Counted from the stretch's first letter, positions 20,155 to 29,451 are shown. The stretch: 64,000 bases of DNA from Deltaproteobacteria bacterium (GCA_018401435.1 JAGYJW010000004.1:1-64000), one strand, 5' to 3'. The notes: generated from the sequence alone by a model not told the origin. Translations and numbers: made by a program.

Positions 20155-20207
20155 AAAAAGGGGACGAGACCGACAGAGGTCCGACCCCGTTCTTCACCCC
20201 GAAGAAC
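20155..20207 (-). terminator. Riboswitch expression platform with intrinsic terminator
   Basis: On the minus strand, a 7-bp hairpin (GTTCTTC/GAAGAAC, 20189-20207) is followed immediately by a GGGG...CCCC hairpin with inner pairs (20160-20188) and a run of five T (20155-20159). It lies between the riboswitch aptamer and the lipoprotein start. This fits a transcription-terminating expression platform that switches with cobalamin binding. Confidence 0.7.
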
Positions 20208-20224
20208 GTGGAAAGGGGGCGAAG

Positions 20225-20405
20225 AAGGCCGGTCTCCTGGCTCCTGGATCGTCCATCCCCCGCGCCTTCTCGCAGCGTTGCTGCAATGGCTTCTTGCGGA
20301 GGATGTCCCCAGTCACAGTGGCGGGGGCCGCGCCGGCTGGGTGTGCATGCACACCTCCGGCTTCCCGTTTCACCTTGAGCGGCGGACCGCATCAAGGCAC
20401 CTTCT
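20225..20405 (-). promoter_or_regulatory. Cobalamin (adenosylcobalamin) riboswitch
   Basis: Read on the minus strand, all landmark elements of the cobalamin aptamer are in order: GGTGCC (20396-20401), AAACGGGAAGCCGG, the B12 box GCCCCCGCCACTGTGAC (about 20312-20329), and the 3' closing segment GAGCCAGGAGACCGGCC (about 20227-20243). The spacing fits a full-length aptamer. Downstream lie a terminator hairpin and a lipoprotein gene instead of the usual btuB or cob genes. High cobalamin should reduce expression of the three lipoprotein genes that follow. Confidence 0.93.
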
Positions 20406-20434
20406 TCGAGGGCGAGATGGAAAGAGCTTCGGCA

Positions 20435-20464
20435 ACAGTAGCCGCAGTCGGGTCGGGCTGTCAA
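20435..20464 (-). promoter_or_regulatory. Sigma-70-type promoter for the riboswitch transcript
   Basis: On the minus strand, TTGACA (20459-20464) and TACTGT (20435-20440) are separated by 18 nt. The expected start is about 25 nt before the first aptamer element. The box order and distance to the riboswitch make this one of the best-supported promoters in the window. Confidence 0.7.
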
Positions 20465-20485
20465 GTCCGGGAGCGGGGGCGGTCC

Positions 20486-21319
20486 TCAGCGCGGGGGCGG
20501 CCCCCCGGCGGCCGCGCACAGCCGCCCCAGCTCCCGACCGGCGATCTCATCCAGCTCTGGGTGGGCGACATAGCGCAGGTCAAAGGCGGCCTGGGTGCGT
20601 GCGCTCAGGGGCTGCTGGGGGTCACAGGCCTGCCCCCGATCCAGGGCCCGGCCCTGGGTGGCCTGCTCCCGGGTCAACCGAACCAGGGTGTGGCGAAATG
20701 CGGCGGGCAAGGCCTGCTTGCAGCGCCGGGCCTGCGCGGGCGCCATGCTGTCGCACCAGGCCGGGTCCAAGGGGGGCAAGGCAGGATCGTGCAGCGGCGC
20801 GTCATAGAACTTCTGCCAGAAGCGCCCGCTGTGCTGGCCCGCCCCCTGGGCCTGGCCCCCGGGCGCGGCGGCATCCCAGGCCTCGGCCGGGCCATAGGCC
20901 TCTGCGGCTTCGGCCGGGTCCAGGGTCAACAGCAGGCGGCTGGCGTGGGCCCGCCAGATGTGGTCGAAGCAGTTGTCCTGGAAGCGCCCGGCCTGGTCGC
21001 AGGTGCGGGCGGCGGACTCCGGCGTGCCGCCCCCTGCGCCAGCCGCCTGGGCCTCGGCCAGCAGAAACCAGCACTCGTCCTGCCAGAAGGGCGAGCGCAG
21101 CTCGGCGCAGCGGGCGGCCGACCAGGCGGGGCGGTGCGGGGCCGCCGCATGGGCGGTCAGGCTCTGGCACTCATCCACCATGGACGCAGGTAGATCCTGG
21201 CAGATGGCCAGGGCGGCGTCGGGGTCGGAGGGGGCGAGGGCGGCAGCCTCGGCATAGCGCCGGGCCGGGTCGGGTCCGCCCCCACAGGCCATCCAACTCA
21301 TCAGCAGCAGGCCCTTCAT
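20486..21319 (-). CDS. Cys-rich hypothetical lipoprotein
   Basis: The protein has 277 residues with a short signal (MKGLLLMSWMAC, Cys12). The exported part has about 11 further Cys in spaced pairs (ICQDL...DECQSL, RCAEL...DECWFL, CDQAG...DNCFDH, WCDSM...RCKQAL), suggesting disulfide-bonded helical hairpins similar to Sel1/TPR-like scaffolds. No family is recognised. It overlaps the end of the upstream choice-of-anchor-D gene by 4 nt (ATGA), so it belongs to that unit and lies upstream of the riboswitch promoter. Confidence 0.75.
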   Translation of the reverse strand: MKGLLLMSWMACGGGPDPARRYAEAAALAPSDPDAALAICQDLPASMVDECQSLTAHAAAPHRPAWSAARCAELRSPFWQDECWFLLAEAQAAGAGGGTPESAARTCDQAGRFQDNCFDHIWRAHASRLLLTLDPAEAAEAYGPAEAWDAAAPGGQAQGAGQHSGRFWQKFYDAPLHDPALPPLDPAWCDSMAPAQARRCKQALPAAFRHTLVRLTREQATQGRALDRGQACDPQQPLSARTQAAFDLRYVAHPELDEIAGRELGRLCAAAGGPPPR

Positions 21320-22971
21320 AAGGAGAGGATGATCTCTTCGAGGGCCACCAGCATGTCGGTGGTGGCCTGGGACTCGTTGTGGAAGGTGGTATAGACCACC
21401 GACCCGCCCGCCTCGAAGCGCAAGGCAAGCGGCAGGCCATCCCAGGGAGTCAAGCGGATGAAGTCGTCGTCCCAGAGCAGCACATCGCCCTGGAAGAGCA
21501 CCTGGGCGCTGCCGGGGCCCTGGACGACCGCCCAGGCGTCCCAGTCATAGGAGATGTCGGCGGTGCTGCTGCCCAACACAGCTGCCATGGTCGGGTCCAA
21601 CACATCAGCGCTGAACGATGCGGCGGCCCCATTGAAGGGCGCGATGGACCCGCTCGCGTAGCTCTCGGGGTCCCAGAGCCGGTCGGTGCCAAAGAAGTCG
21701 ATGGCATCGGGCCAGGGAAGCTCGACCATGCCATAGGCCCAATCCGATGCATAGACGCTGCCGCCGCCGGCCACATAGCTGCGCAGGTTGTCGCCGATCT
21801 CATCCTGGTAGTCCAACCAGGAGAAGGCCATGCCGCAATTGAAGAAGAGGATGTCGTATTCGGCCATGAGGTCGGGATCGCGCAGCAGGTCGAGGTACTC
21901 GTCCGATTGCCCGTCATATGCGTCAAAGTCGATGTCGAGACGGGCGAGGATGCTCTCGATGCTGTCGTATTCCCCCGTTACGACGCCCACCCGGGCAGAG
22001 GCCGGGTCCAGGCATTGGGGCTCGGCCAGCTCGTTGGTGCCACCGCCCACCCGGGCCTCGAAGGTCGTGGACCAGCTGCCTTTCTCCACCGTGAAGAGGT
22101 GGGTGCCCGATGGGATGTTCTCCAGGGTGAACCAGCCATCGGCGTCGGAGCGCGCCTCGACCAGCCAGGCGCCGCCTCCGGAATAGCTGCCGCTGGCCCA
22201 CACCCGGGCGTCCACCGCCCAGGAGCTGCCATCCGGTCCGCAGATGCGGCCGGTGAGGTCGCCCACGCCCACCAGGGCGACCAGCTCCGCATCGGTCTGC
22301 CGGGCGGGGGCGTCGCTCAGGGCCACCAGGCTGCCCCGAAAGGCGGCCTCGATGGGGGAGCTGAAGCCCACCCGCAGCTCGGCCGATGCGCCGGGGGCCA
22401 ACTCAAAGGGCAGGGCCGGGGCGGAGAGCAATGAGAAGGACTCGCCCAGCACCGCCAGGGAGCCCACCGTCACCGTGGCGGTGCCGGTATTGCTGAGGGT
22501 GGCGGCCTCTTCTGCCACATCGCCCGCGTCCATGCCCCCGAAGTCCACCGGGTCGGGATCGAAGACCAGCAGCCCATAGGCGGCCGTGCCGGTCAGGGGC
22601 ACGGGCAGCAGCGGGGTGGCCGGGTCGTTGCTGCTCACCCACAGGGTGGCCGCCTCGTCCAAGGCAGCGGGCTGGTAGGTCAAGATCAGCTCGGTGGCCT
22701 GGCCCGGGGCGAGCACCGGCGCGCCGTCGGGGCGGGTGAAAGCGAAGGACGCTGCCCCGCTGATGCTGAAGTCTTCCAGGCGAAGATCGGCGCTGCCCAC
22801 ATTCTCCAATCGAAGGGGCGCGCTTGACTGGTCTTGAAGGGGCACGGCACCAAAGTCAAGGGCGCCCGGCGTCGCGGCGATGGCGGGGGTGGGATCGAAG
22901 GCGCCGCCCTTGGTGGACAACCCGTTTTCGAGGCAGGCCGGAGCCAATAGAAGGACGAAGAGGCGGCGCAT
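21316..22971 (-). CDS. Lipoprotein with choice-of-anchor-D (ASH-like) domains
   Basis: The protein has 551 residues with Cys13 of a lipobox (LLAPAC). Two immunoglobulin-like choice-of-anchor-D repeats (about 30-125 and 130-230; ALDFGAVPLQDQSSAPLRLENVG, VDFGGMDAG...ATLSNTGTATVTVGSL) are followed by a carboxypeptidase-regulatory-like domain (about 235-300, GRICGPDGSSW). The C-terminal region (about 310-551) has a GATase-like Rossmann pattern (VGVVTGEYDSIESILARL, YDILFFNCGMAFSW, LRSYVAGGGSVYASDWAYG). It is surface or periplasmic; function is unknown. It overlaps the genes on both sides. Confidence 0.82.
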   Translation of the reverse strand: MRRLFVLLLAPACLENGLSTKGGAFDPTPAIAATPGALDFGAVPLQDQSSAPLRLENVGSADLRLEDFSISGAASFAFTRPDGAPVLAPGQATELILTYQPAALDEAATLWVSSNDPATPLLPVPLTGTAAYGLLVFDPDPVDFGGMDAGDVAEEAATLSNTGTATVTVGSLAVLGESFSLLSAPALPFELAPGASAELRVGFSSPIEAAFRGSLVALSDAPARQTDAELVALVGVGDLTGRICGPDGSSWAVDARVWASGSYSGGGAWLVEARSDADGWFTLENIPSGTHLFTVEKGSWSTTFEARVGGGTNELAEPQCLDPASARVGVVTGEYDSIESILARLDIDFDAYDGQSDEYLDLLRDPDLMAEYDILFFNCGMAFSWLDYQDEIGDNLRSYVAGGGSVYASDWAYGMVELPWPDAIDFFGTDRLWDPESYASGSIAPFNGAAASFSADVLDPTMAAVLGSSTADISYDWDAWAVVQGPGSAQVLFQGDVLLWDDDFIRLTPWDGLPLALRFEAGGSVVYTTFHNESQATTDMLVALEEIILSL

Positions 22972-23396
22972 CAGGGCTGTCCCCCCAGCACCGGTCGGCG
23001 GGCGCCCAGGGTGCAGCCGGCGCCGATGCCCACCAGCACCAGCAGGGGGCCCGCGGCCATCATCCAGCTGGGGTGGGGGATCATCGCGAGGTTGGCCAGG
23101 GTGCCCAGCAGGGTCATGCCGCCCGCCAGCGCGCCCACCAGCTTGCGGCGGCTGCGGGCCAGCCAGGCTCCCACGAAGGCGCCGACGAAGGCGCCGCAGC
23201 CCCAGGCCAGCACCAGGGCCAGCAGCGCGCCCAGGGGCAGGTTCAAGACGAGGTTGGCCAGGGCGACCGGGTCGTTGGCGTCCAGATCGGCCGGAGGGGG
23301 CCAGGCGAAATGACCGGCGGCCTCTACCAGCCCGACGGTGAGCCCACCGGCGAGCACGGCAACCAGCCAGGCACCCAGGGCGCGGAGAAGGGACAT
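22971..23396 (-). CDS. Hypothetical four-helix membrane protein
   Basis: The protein has 141 residues from ATG 23396 (MSLLRALGAWLVAVLAGGL). Four hydrophobic segments separated by short loops include LVLNLPLGALLALVLAWGCGAFVGAFVGAWLA (a Gly-rich helix pair), VGALAGGMTLLGTLANLAMI and AAGPLLVLVGIGAGCTLGA. The layout resembles small DUF-type inner-membrane proteins but I cannot name the family. The stop codon overlaps the following lipoprotein ATG by one base. Confidence 0.7.
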   Translation of the reverse strand: MSLLRALGAWLVAVLAGGLTVGLVEAAGHFAWPPPADLDANDPVALANLVLNLPLGALLALVLAWGCGAFVGAFVGAWLARSRRKLVGALAGGMTLLGTLANLAMIPHPSWMMAAGPLLVLVGIGAGCTLGARRPVLGGQP

Positions 23397-23457
23397 GGAC
23401 GCTCCAAGGGGGGCCTGCATCCAGGCTATCGGGTGCGGGACCCTGTCGGTAGCCGGG

Positions 23458-26400
23458 TCAGCGTTGCGGCGCCTCCAGCACATCGTCCAGGCCCAGGCCC
23501 CAGGCGGCTTCGATCTCGGCCAGCAGGTCCGTCGGGTCGGCGTCGAGCTGCCCCAGGTCCCACAGACGCGCCGTCGCATCCCAGCTCGCGCTGGCCAGCA
23601 GGCGGCCATCCGGCGCGAAGCTGAGGGTGGATACCCGGCCCTGGTGCCCCCGCATGCGCGCCACCAGGACGAGCTCGGGCAGGGTCCACAGCCAGAGGTC
23701 GCCATTGAGGTCCCCTGCGGCGATGTAGCGGCCATCCGGCGAGATGGCGAGATCCTGCAACAGCACCCGCCCGGCCTGGGCCTGGGCCAGGACCCTGCCC
23801 GCCGGATCCAGCAGCAGCAGGCGCTCGCGGTCGGTCACACCGATGAGGCGCCCCGCGGGATCGAGGGCCACATGCCCATAGACCGGGGTGTCGAGCGGGG
23901 TTGCCTGCTGCCCTTGGATGCGGGTGAGGCCCCCCTGTCCCGAGACCAGCACCACCTGGCCGTCGGGGCTGCGGGAGAGATCCCAGGACTGGCCCATCGG
24001 CAGGCGGGTGACGCCGCCGTCGGCATGAAAGACCATGGCCGCGTCGGCATAGGGCAAGCCCAGGCTGCCGCCGTCGGTGCGGGCGGCCACCGCCGCAAGG
24101 CCAGGGGGGCTGCGCCGGGCATCGGCCTGGGGTCGGTCCAGCGCTGGGGGTCGAGGGCAAGCACCCCCATCAGCCCGATGCCCACCAGGTCGTAGCGGTC
24201 GCCGCTGGGGTCGAAGTCTCCGTCCTTGAGGGGCTGGCTGCTGAGGGCGAGGTCGGCCAGCGGGGAGCCGTCGGACAGGCGGTAGACGCGCAGGTGGCCG
24301 TCTCCCGCCGTGGTCGCGAGGGCATGGCCCTGGGGGTCGATGCGGGCGGAGGTCAGCCCCGCCCCGGTGTGAATCACGACGGGGCGGGCATTGTCGGGCA
24401 GTGCCCATCGCGTCAGGGCCGGCCCGAGCACCGCGATCTCGTTGTTGCCGGTGAAGCGGTGGGCCGCGCCGGGCGGGCTGGGGAGCTGGCCCACCACTGC
24501 GCCGGTCTCGGGCCGCCACAGGATCAGGCTGGGCTCCTCCCCCCGGACGGCCACCAGGTCGCCATCGGGCGCGCTGGCGATGGCGTTGATGATGCCGCGC
24601 TGCAGCGAGACCCGCTGGGACAAGGCGCCGGTCTCCAGGTCGAGCACCGCGATGGCCCCCTCCAGGCTGCCCACCACCGCGCGGTCGCCGCCTGGCAGCA
24701 CGGCGAGGGCCGAGGGCGCACCCAAGAGCCGGGCCAGGTCGGTGCCCAGGCGGCGCACCGCGCCCGTGGCCTGCAACACGGCGACGTCGCCATCGCTACA
24801 GAGGACCAGGCGGCCCTGACCCGGCAGCTCGGCGTGTACGGCGCTGCCCGCGTCGCCTTCGCAGACCGGAATGCGCCTTGCGGTCGCGGTCCCTTCGCCC
24901 AGGGCCACCATGAGAAAGGGGTTCTGGGGGGCATATTGCCAGAGCACCGACCCATCGCTGGACAGGTGGGTGGGCCAGATGTCCAGGCCCTCTACCAGCT
25001 GCGGCCGGTCCTGGCCTGTCGCCGGATCGATGAGACGGGCCGACCCGTTGTCCATCACCGCGATGGTCTGGCCATCTGCAGACACGGCGGTGGTACGGAA
25101 GGGGCCCTCTCGTCGCCACCGCTCCTGCAAGGGTTGGCCGCTCCAAAACGAGAGCGCGCCGGCTTGTTCGCAGAGCAGCCAGTCCGCGCGGGGGCCAATG
25201 CGCCGCTCCTCGCAGTCGGGCAGGGCCTCGCCCTCCTTTCGACGGGGTCGCGGGCTCGCGCCAAAGGCCGCCAGGGTGCCGCGCGCGGCGGCGCTCTCGG
25301 CCAGCACCAGGGCGTGCGCGGCCAGGATCTCGGCCTCTGCCCGCGCCCCGTGCAGCAGGGCCACGCCGGCCTGCGCCACCAGCGCCTGGGCGAGACTGGC
25401 GTCTGCGCGCACCTTTTCGGCGCGACTGAGCGCCTCTGCCGCCACTGCCCGATCCCGCTCTTCGGCCGTGCGCAGCGCCCCCACCGCGGCCACGGTGGCC
25501 AACAGGCCCAGGGCCGAGATGCCCAAGGTGATGGGCAGGCGCCAGGCCCGCAACAGCCGCAGAGACAGCTCCCAGGGCGTGTAGGCGTAGGCCTCCACCC
25601 GGCGCCCATCCAGGTAGCTGCGCAGGTCCTCGGCCAGCGCGGCCGCGGTCGGGTAGCGATCGTCGGGATCCCGCTCCAGCGCTCGGTTGACGATGGCCGC
25701 CAGCTCGGGTGGCTCCTGCAAGCGCGGCGGGGCCTCGCTCTGCAGGCGGCGCAGCACCGTCGCGCTGTCCGCGCCGCCAAAAGGAGGCTGGCCGCGCACC
25801 AGCTCGAAGAGGATCACCCCCAGGCTCCACACATCGGAGCGGGCGTCGCCGGCCCCGCCCGCGGCCTGCTCGGGGCTCATATAGCTGGGGGTGCCCAGGA
25901 CGGCGCCCTCTTGGGTGAGGCTGGGCGCTTGGGGGCTGCCTTCGCCCTCGGCGGGGGCCTCCTCCTCGGCCATCAAGCGGGCGAGACCCCAGTCCACCAC
26001 CTGGATCTCGCCATAGGCCCCCAGCATGAGGTTGGCCGGCTTGAGGTCGCGGTGCACGACCCCCTGGGCGTGGGCATAGGCGACGGCCTGGGCCACAGCC
26101 AGCAGCGGACGGAGCAGCAGCAGCCGCGCCGCCGGGTCGGGTGCGGCGCTCAGCTCATCGGCCATGGATCGGCCGCGAACCAGCCGCATCGTGTAGAAGG
26201 GCACCCCGTCCGGGCCCAGGCCGGCGTCATAGACCGGCACGATGCCCGGGTGCTCCAGGCGGGCGGTGATCCGGGCCTCCCGGGCCATGCGCCGGGCGTC
26301 CTGACCCGATCGCAGCAGCTTGAGGGCCACCGCCCGATCCAGGCGCTGATCCACCGCGTTGACCACGCGCCCCATGCCGCCGCGGCCCAGCTCGCCCTGG

Positions 26401-26564
26401 CGGGCATAGCGCTCGGCTTCGGGACGGGAGAAGGGCTGACCCGGCATTTCCCCGCCCTTCTCGGAGATCCCGGGCCCAAGGTCCCCGCCGCTGGCGATAT
26501 TGGGCGCGCTGCCCTCGTCAAAGGGCAGGGCAGGGGGGGCGGGCTTGCCTTCTTGACCGGTCAT
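23458..26564 (-). CDS. Ser/Thr protein kinase with C-terminal WD40 propeller (one frameshift)
   Basis: Reconstructed length is about 1035 residues. The Hanks kinase domain (about 45-300) has GELGRGGMGRV, catalytic Lys in VALKLL, HRDLKPANLM, VDWGLA (DWG in place of DFG) and SPEQA. A single transmembrane helix (about 342-365) is followed by a helical linker and, from about residue 430 to the end, WD40/YVTN-like propeller blades (LASASWDATARLWDL at the last blade). The frame breaks at a six-C run (24104-24109): one extra C would restore a continuous protein (PGAAPPGLAAV). It is probably a sequencing or homopolymer error. The kinase likely senses ligands outside the membrane. Confidence 0.82.
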
Positions 26565-26581
26565 CGGGCGCCCTCTATCCC
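26553..26581 (+). promoter_or_regulatory. Putative promoter of the FHA regulator gene
   Basis: TTGACC and TATCCC are separated by 17 nt, about 15 nt before the ATG of the FHA/winged-helix gene. The -35 box lies inside the first codons of the divergent kinase gene. The leader would be very short and has no Shine-Dalgarno sequence. Confidence 0.35.
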
Positions 26582-26596
26582 CGGTAGACTGCCGAC

Positions 26597-27502
26597 ATGG
26601 AACGTCCGCACATCCGCTTCCGGCTGCCCGATGGCAGCCACACCGACCTGGGCCATGGCGACCTCATCGGCCGGATGTGGAATGCCGCCCTGCACATCGA
26701 TGACGCGCGGGTGAGCGAGGCCCACGCCATGGTCAGCCTGCGCGGCGGCGAGCTTCGCCTGCTCGCCCTGCGGGGGCGATTTGCCGTGGACCAGCAGCCC
26801 CTCTCCGATGTGACCCTCTCCCCCGGCATGGAGATCCTGCTGGCCCGGGGCCTGTCCCTGGTCGTCGAGGCCGTCGTGCTGCCCGACCGGGTGCTGGCCG
26901 TCGAAGGCGACGGGCTCCCCCGGCAGCACCTCGTCGGCGTCTGCTCCCTCTTCGCCTCGGACCCGCCACGGATGGTCAGCCGCTATGCGGGCGATGCCGA
27001 CGCCTGGATTTGGAATACCGGTCGCGGCTGGCGGCTTCGTACCGGCGAAGATGAAGGCGTGGTGCTTGAAGCCGGCGCATCCTGGACCCTCGCGGGCAAG
27101 GCCTTTCGCGCCGTCGCCGTGCCCTTGGAGCAGTCCGGTCCCAATCGAACGCGGGCCTTGGGGGCCGTGCAGCCTCCGCTGAAGCTGGTCGCCTTCTATG
27201 ACACCTTGCACATTCACGCCGAGGGCCGGCCCACCGTGCAGCTTCGAGGCCAAGGCGCCCGGATCCTGAGCGAGCTGGTCTTGTGTGGGGCGCCGGTGTC
27301 CTGGCTGGAGATCGCCGGCCAGCTCTGGCCCGCCGAGGTCGAGGATTCCGCCGGGCTGCGCCGCAAGTGGGATATCGCCCTGGCCCGTCTGCGCCGGCAG
27401 CTCCGTGACGCCGACCTGCGCCCCGACCTGCTGCGCTCCGATGGCTCGGGGCTGGTGGAGCTATTTCTCTACGATGGGGACCATGTGGAGGATCGCACCT
27501 GA
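26597..27502 (+). CDS. FHA-domain protein with C-terminal winged-helix domain
   Basis: The protein has 301 residues. An N-terminal FHA domain (about 1-95) has the core GRMWNAALHIDDARVSEAHAMV in which GR and S-x-x-H phosphothreonine-contact positions are conserved. The middle (about 100-200) is beta-rich and may be a second degenerate FHA. The C-terminal about 90 residues (VQLRGQGARILSELVL, VSWLEIAGQLWP, LRRKWDIALARLRRQL, LLRSDGSGLVELFL) look like an OmpR-type winged helix. It is divergent from the WD40 kinase, 32 bp away, and is probably its phospho-dependent transcription regulator; this last point is inference. Confidence 0.82.
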   Translation: MERPHIRFRLPDGSHTDLGHGDLIGRMWNAALHIDDARVSEAHAMVSLRGGELRLLALRGRFAVDQQPLSDVTLSPGMEILLARGLSLVVEAVVLPDRVLAVEGDGLPRQHLVGVCSLFASDPPRMVSRYAGDADAWIWNTGRGWRLRTGEDEGVVLEAGASWTLAGKAFRAVAVPLEQSGPNRTRALGAVQPPLKLVAFYDTLHIHAEGRPTVQLRGQGARILSELVLCGAPVSWLEIAGQLWPAEVEDSAGLRRKWDIALARLRRQLRDADLRPDLLRSDGSGLVELFLYDGDHVEDRT

Positions 27503-27507
27503 ACCGA

Positions 27508-27523
27508 GCGGCCGGCGGGCCGC
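27508..27523. terminator. GC-only hairpin after the FHA regulator gene
   Basis: The inverted repeat GCGGCC-N4-GGCCGC starts 6 bp after the stop codon. No T-tract follows. An identical stem occurs at 60261-60276 between two convergent genes. Confidence 0.35.
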
Positions 27524-27528
27524 AGTCG

Positions 27529-27660
27529 GGAAAGTTGCCAAGAAAGTTGAGAAAGTTGCCAGGTGTTGCGTGTTGCGGCCGGCGAAAAGTTGAAAAGTTG
27601 CCAGGTGTTGCATGTTGAGCCTTTCCTCGCAAAGCTCAACATGCAACACCTGGCACCTGA
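27529..27660. repeat. Short repeat element with 21-bp perfect inverted repeat
   Basis: Five copies of AAAGTTG precede two direct copies of GTTGCCAGGTGTTGC (about 27555-27570 and 27597-27612). The second copy is the left arm of a perfect 21-bp inverted repeat (27600-27620 and 27634-27654, loop 13 nt). On the minus strand the stem is followed by T-rich AACTTTTCAACTTTT, so it could also end transcription. The base composition (AT-rich heptamers) differs sharply from the neighbourhood. It resembles REP/BIME-type palindromic elements. Confidence 0.8.
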
Positions 27661-27929
27661 GCCGCCTCACAGGCTTGCTCAGTAGTCCCTCCGGGCCCAC
27701 CGCCAACCAGCTCGTAGCTGCCGAGGTCCCTCGCCCGCTCCGGGCTGGGTGCGTACTTCTGCGGGTTGATCGCGCGGCAGGGGTTGCGCGTCATCCGGCG
27801 AGAGATCTCGACCTGCCGAGAGAGAAGGAAGAGCTTGGGTGAGCAAACACCTCACCCAAGCCGGCCCGAAGACCCGCTACAGGGAGGACGTTGAGTGAAA
27901 CGAAGAACCCTGAATCCCCCGCCCGCTTC
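27661..27929. other. Gene-free stretch with one short hairpin
   Basis: I see no convincing gene here. An 11-bp perfect inverted repeat (GCTTGGGTGAG/CTCACCCAAGC, 27833-27861, 7-nt loop) lies near the transposase remnant. The minus strand can encode a short peptide (TRNPCRAINPQKYAPSPERARDLGS) that looks like a gene fragment but has no recognisable family. Confidence 0.5.
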
Positions 27930-29240
27930 CTGCGGATAACCTGACGCCCGAGCGGTGGCACACGAGGACCCTCGCAAGCCTCGCGGGGTTCGCTGGGCGT
28001 TGCGGGCCGCTCAACCTGCTTTGTGTTGGGCCTGACCGTTGGCTCCTGCACGCTGCGCGATGTCGAGCGCCTGGCATGAAGCTGGCGGTCGGCCGGGTTT
28101 TCGGCTGCGCTCGCCCACGGCACGACGCTGTACACCTTGGTCCGGCGGCTGAGCCCCGCGGCCCTGACTCGATCCGGACCAAGTCAAGGAGCTGTGGCTG
28201 AGCAAGCGCATGCAGTGACCCTGCGATCGGCATCTCGTTGGTGGCCATCGACGGCAAGTGCCTGGGCGCGGACCGCGAGAGCCCGCTAACCCGGAGTCCA
28301 CCGGCATTGCCGTCCCGCGTCGGACCGCCTCCGAAGCGCCGCTCGAAGCGCAACGCGACGAAGGTCACCGATGCCAAGCGGGGAAACCTTCAGCTGCCGG
28401 ACATGGACCCGGGCCCGGACGGCAAGCACCCACCGGTCAAGGCCCTCCGAGCCGTGCACGTCGCCTCCGCCGCCAAGGTGGCCATGCATCATGGTCATCC
28501 CGGAGCATCGTGCGAAGCGCCGATGTTCGAGGGCTTCGTCCGGGAGCTGATTCGAGCCTATGGACGCCATGGTCCAGTGCGTCCGGTGGATGCCAGTTTC
28601 GTCACCATCCAGAACCCCGCGATGCTGGCGATGTCGGGGATCCCCTACATCGCTGCGCTCGAAGGGCAATGTGGCGTACAGCACCGGCGCCTGTCCATGG
28701 TCATGGGTCAGGGCATCGATAAGCTCGCCGGGCGGGTGGATCGCCGAGACCCAGGAGGTCCGTAACAAGGCCCAGGTGCACCGACAGTTCGGCCGATCGA
28801 CGAGCTGGGCGACTGTACGGAAGGCGACTACCGGCAGGTCTGGCGTCAGCGAACGACGATCGTCAAGGCCGGAAAGCCGCCCGTGATCGATGACCGGCTC
28901 TTCATCACCAGTCTGCCCATGAACAGACTCACGCCAGCGCAGTGCATGGCCGCCATCCGCGCCCACTAGCGATCGAGAACGACTGTTTCTGGACCCTCGA
29001 CACGCGCAATGGAACGAGGACACCCGGGCCTGGGTCACACGGCCTGGTCGAGAGTCGCTCGCCGTCCTCCGGCTCATTGCCTACAACCTCGTTCGCATCG
29101 TGCGCACCTGGGTGCTGCGAGACGGCGAGGTCTTCGTCCAACGCCCAGACGGGCGGACCGCTCACCCACAACCTCAAGCGCAGGAAGGCAAAGGCCCTTC
29201 CGCGAAGTCAGTTGGCTTCCTCCGCGACGCACTGGTGATG
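27930..29240 (+). pseudogene. Decayed DDE transposase (ISAs1-like)
   Basis: Fragments of one transposase are readable in shifting frames: the N-terminal helical part (GFAGRCGPLNLL..., about 27980-28200), VAIDGKCLGA with the first Asp (about 28240), VRPVDASFVTIQNPAML...IPYIAALEGQ with the second Asp (about 28580-28660), DDRLFITSLPMNRLTPAQCMAAIRAH, then a stop codon in place of the expected Trp before IENDCFWTLDT with the Glu (about 28960-29000), and LIAYNLVRIVRTWVL. Several frameshifts and stops make it non-functional. Family placement rests on the DGK, IEN and LDT motifs and is moderately sure. No clear terminal inverted repeats or target duplications were found. Confidence 0.75.
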
Positions 29241-29263
29241 CCCGGGATCCTTCCGATCCCGGG
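29241..29263. repeat. 9-bp perfect inverted repeat at the transposase 3' end
   Basis: CCCGGGATC and GATCCCGGG flank a 5-nt loop directly after the last recognisable transposase codons. It is probably the terminator of the old insertion element. The stretch from here to 29451 holds nothing else I can identify. Confidence 0.45.
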
Positions 29264-29451
29264 CAGAACATAACGACCCGCTCGCCCAGGCTCTTCCCCT
29301 CCCTCTCTCGGCAACCCATCGCAGCGACAGGTCCCGGCAAGCATGGCCGCGTCCTCATCGTGTGTCTACGAGCCGGGGAACGGTCGAAACACACCGCAGA
29401 GCTGGGGTAGGATCAATGGATATTCAGGTCTACCGATCAAGCCTGGCCGCC

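Noticed and set aside
27529-27660. CRISPR array or attachment site in the repeat island
   Set aside because: Only two direct copies of the longer unit, no regular spacers and a palindrome instead of repeat-spacer structure. No cas gene is in the window.
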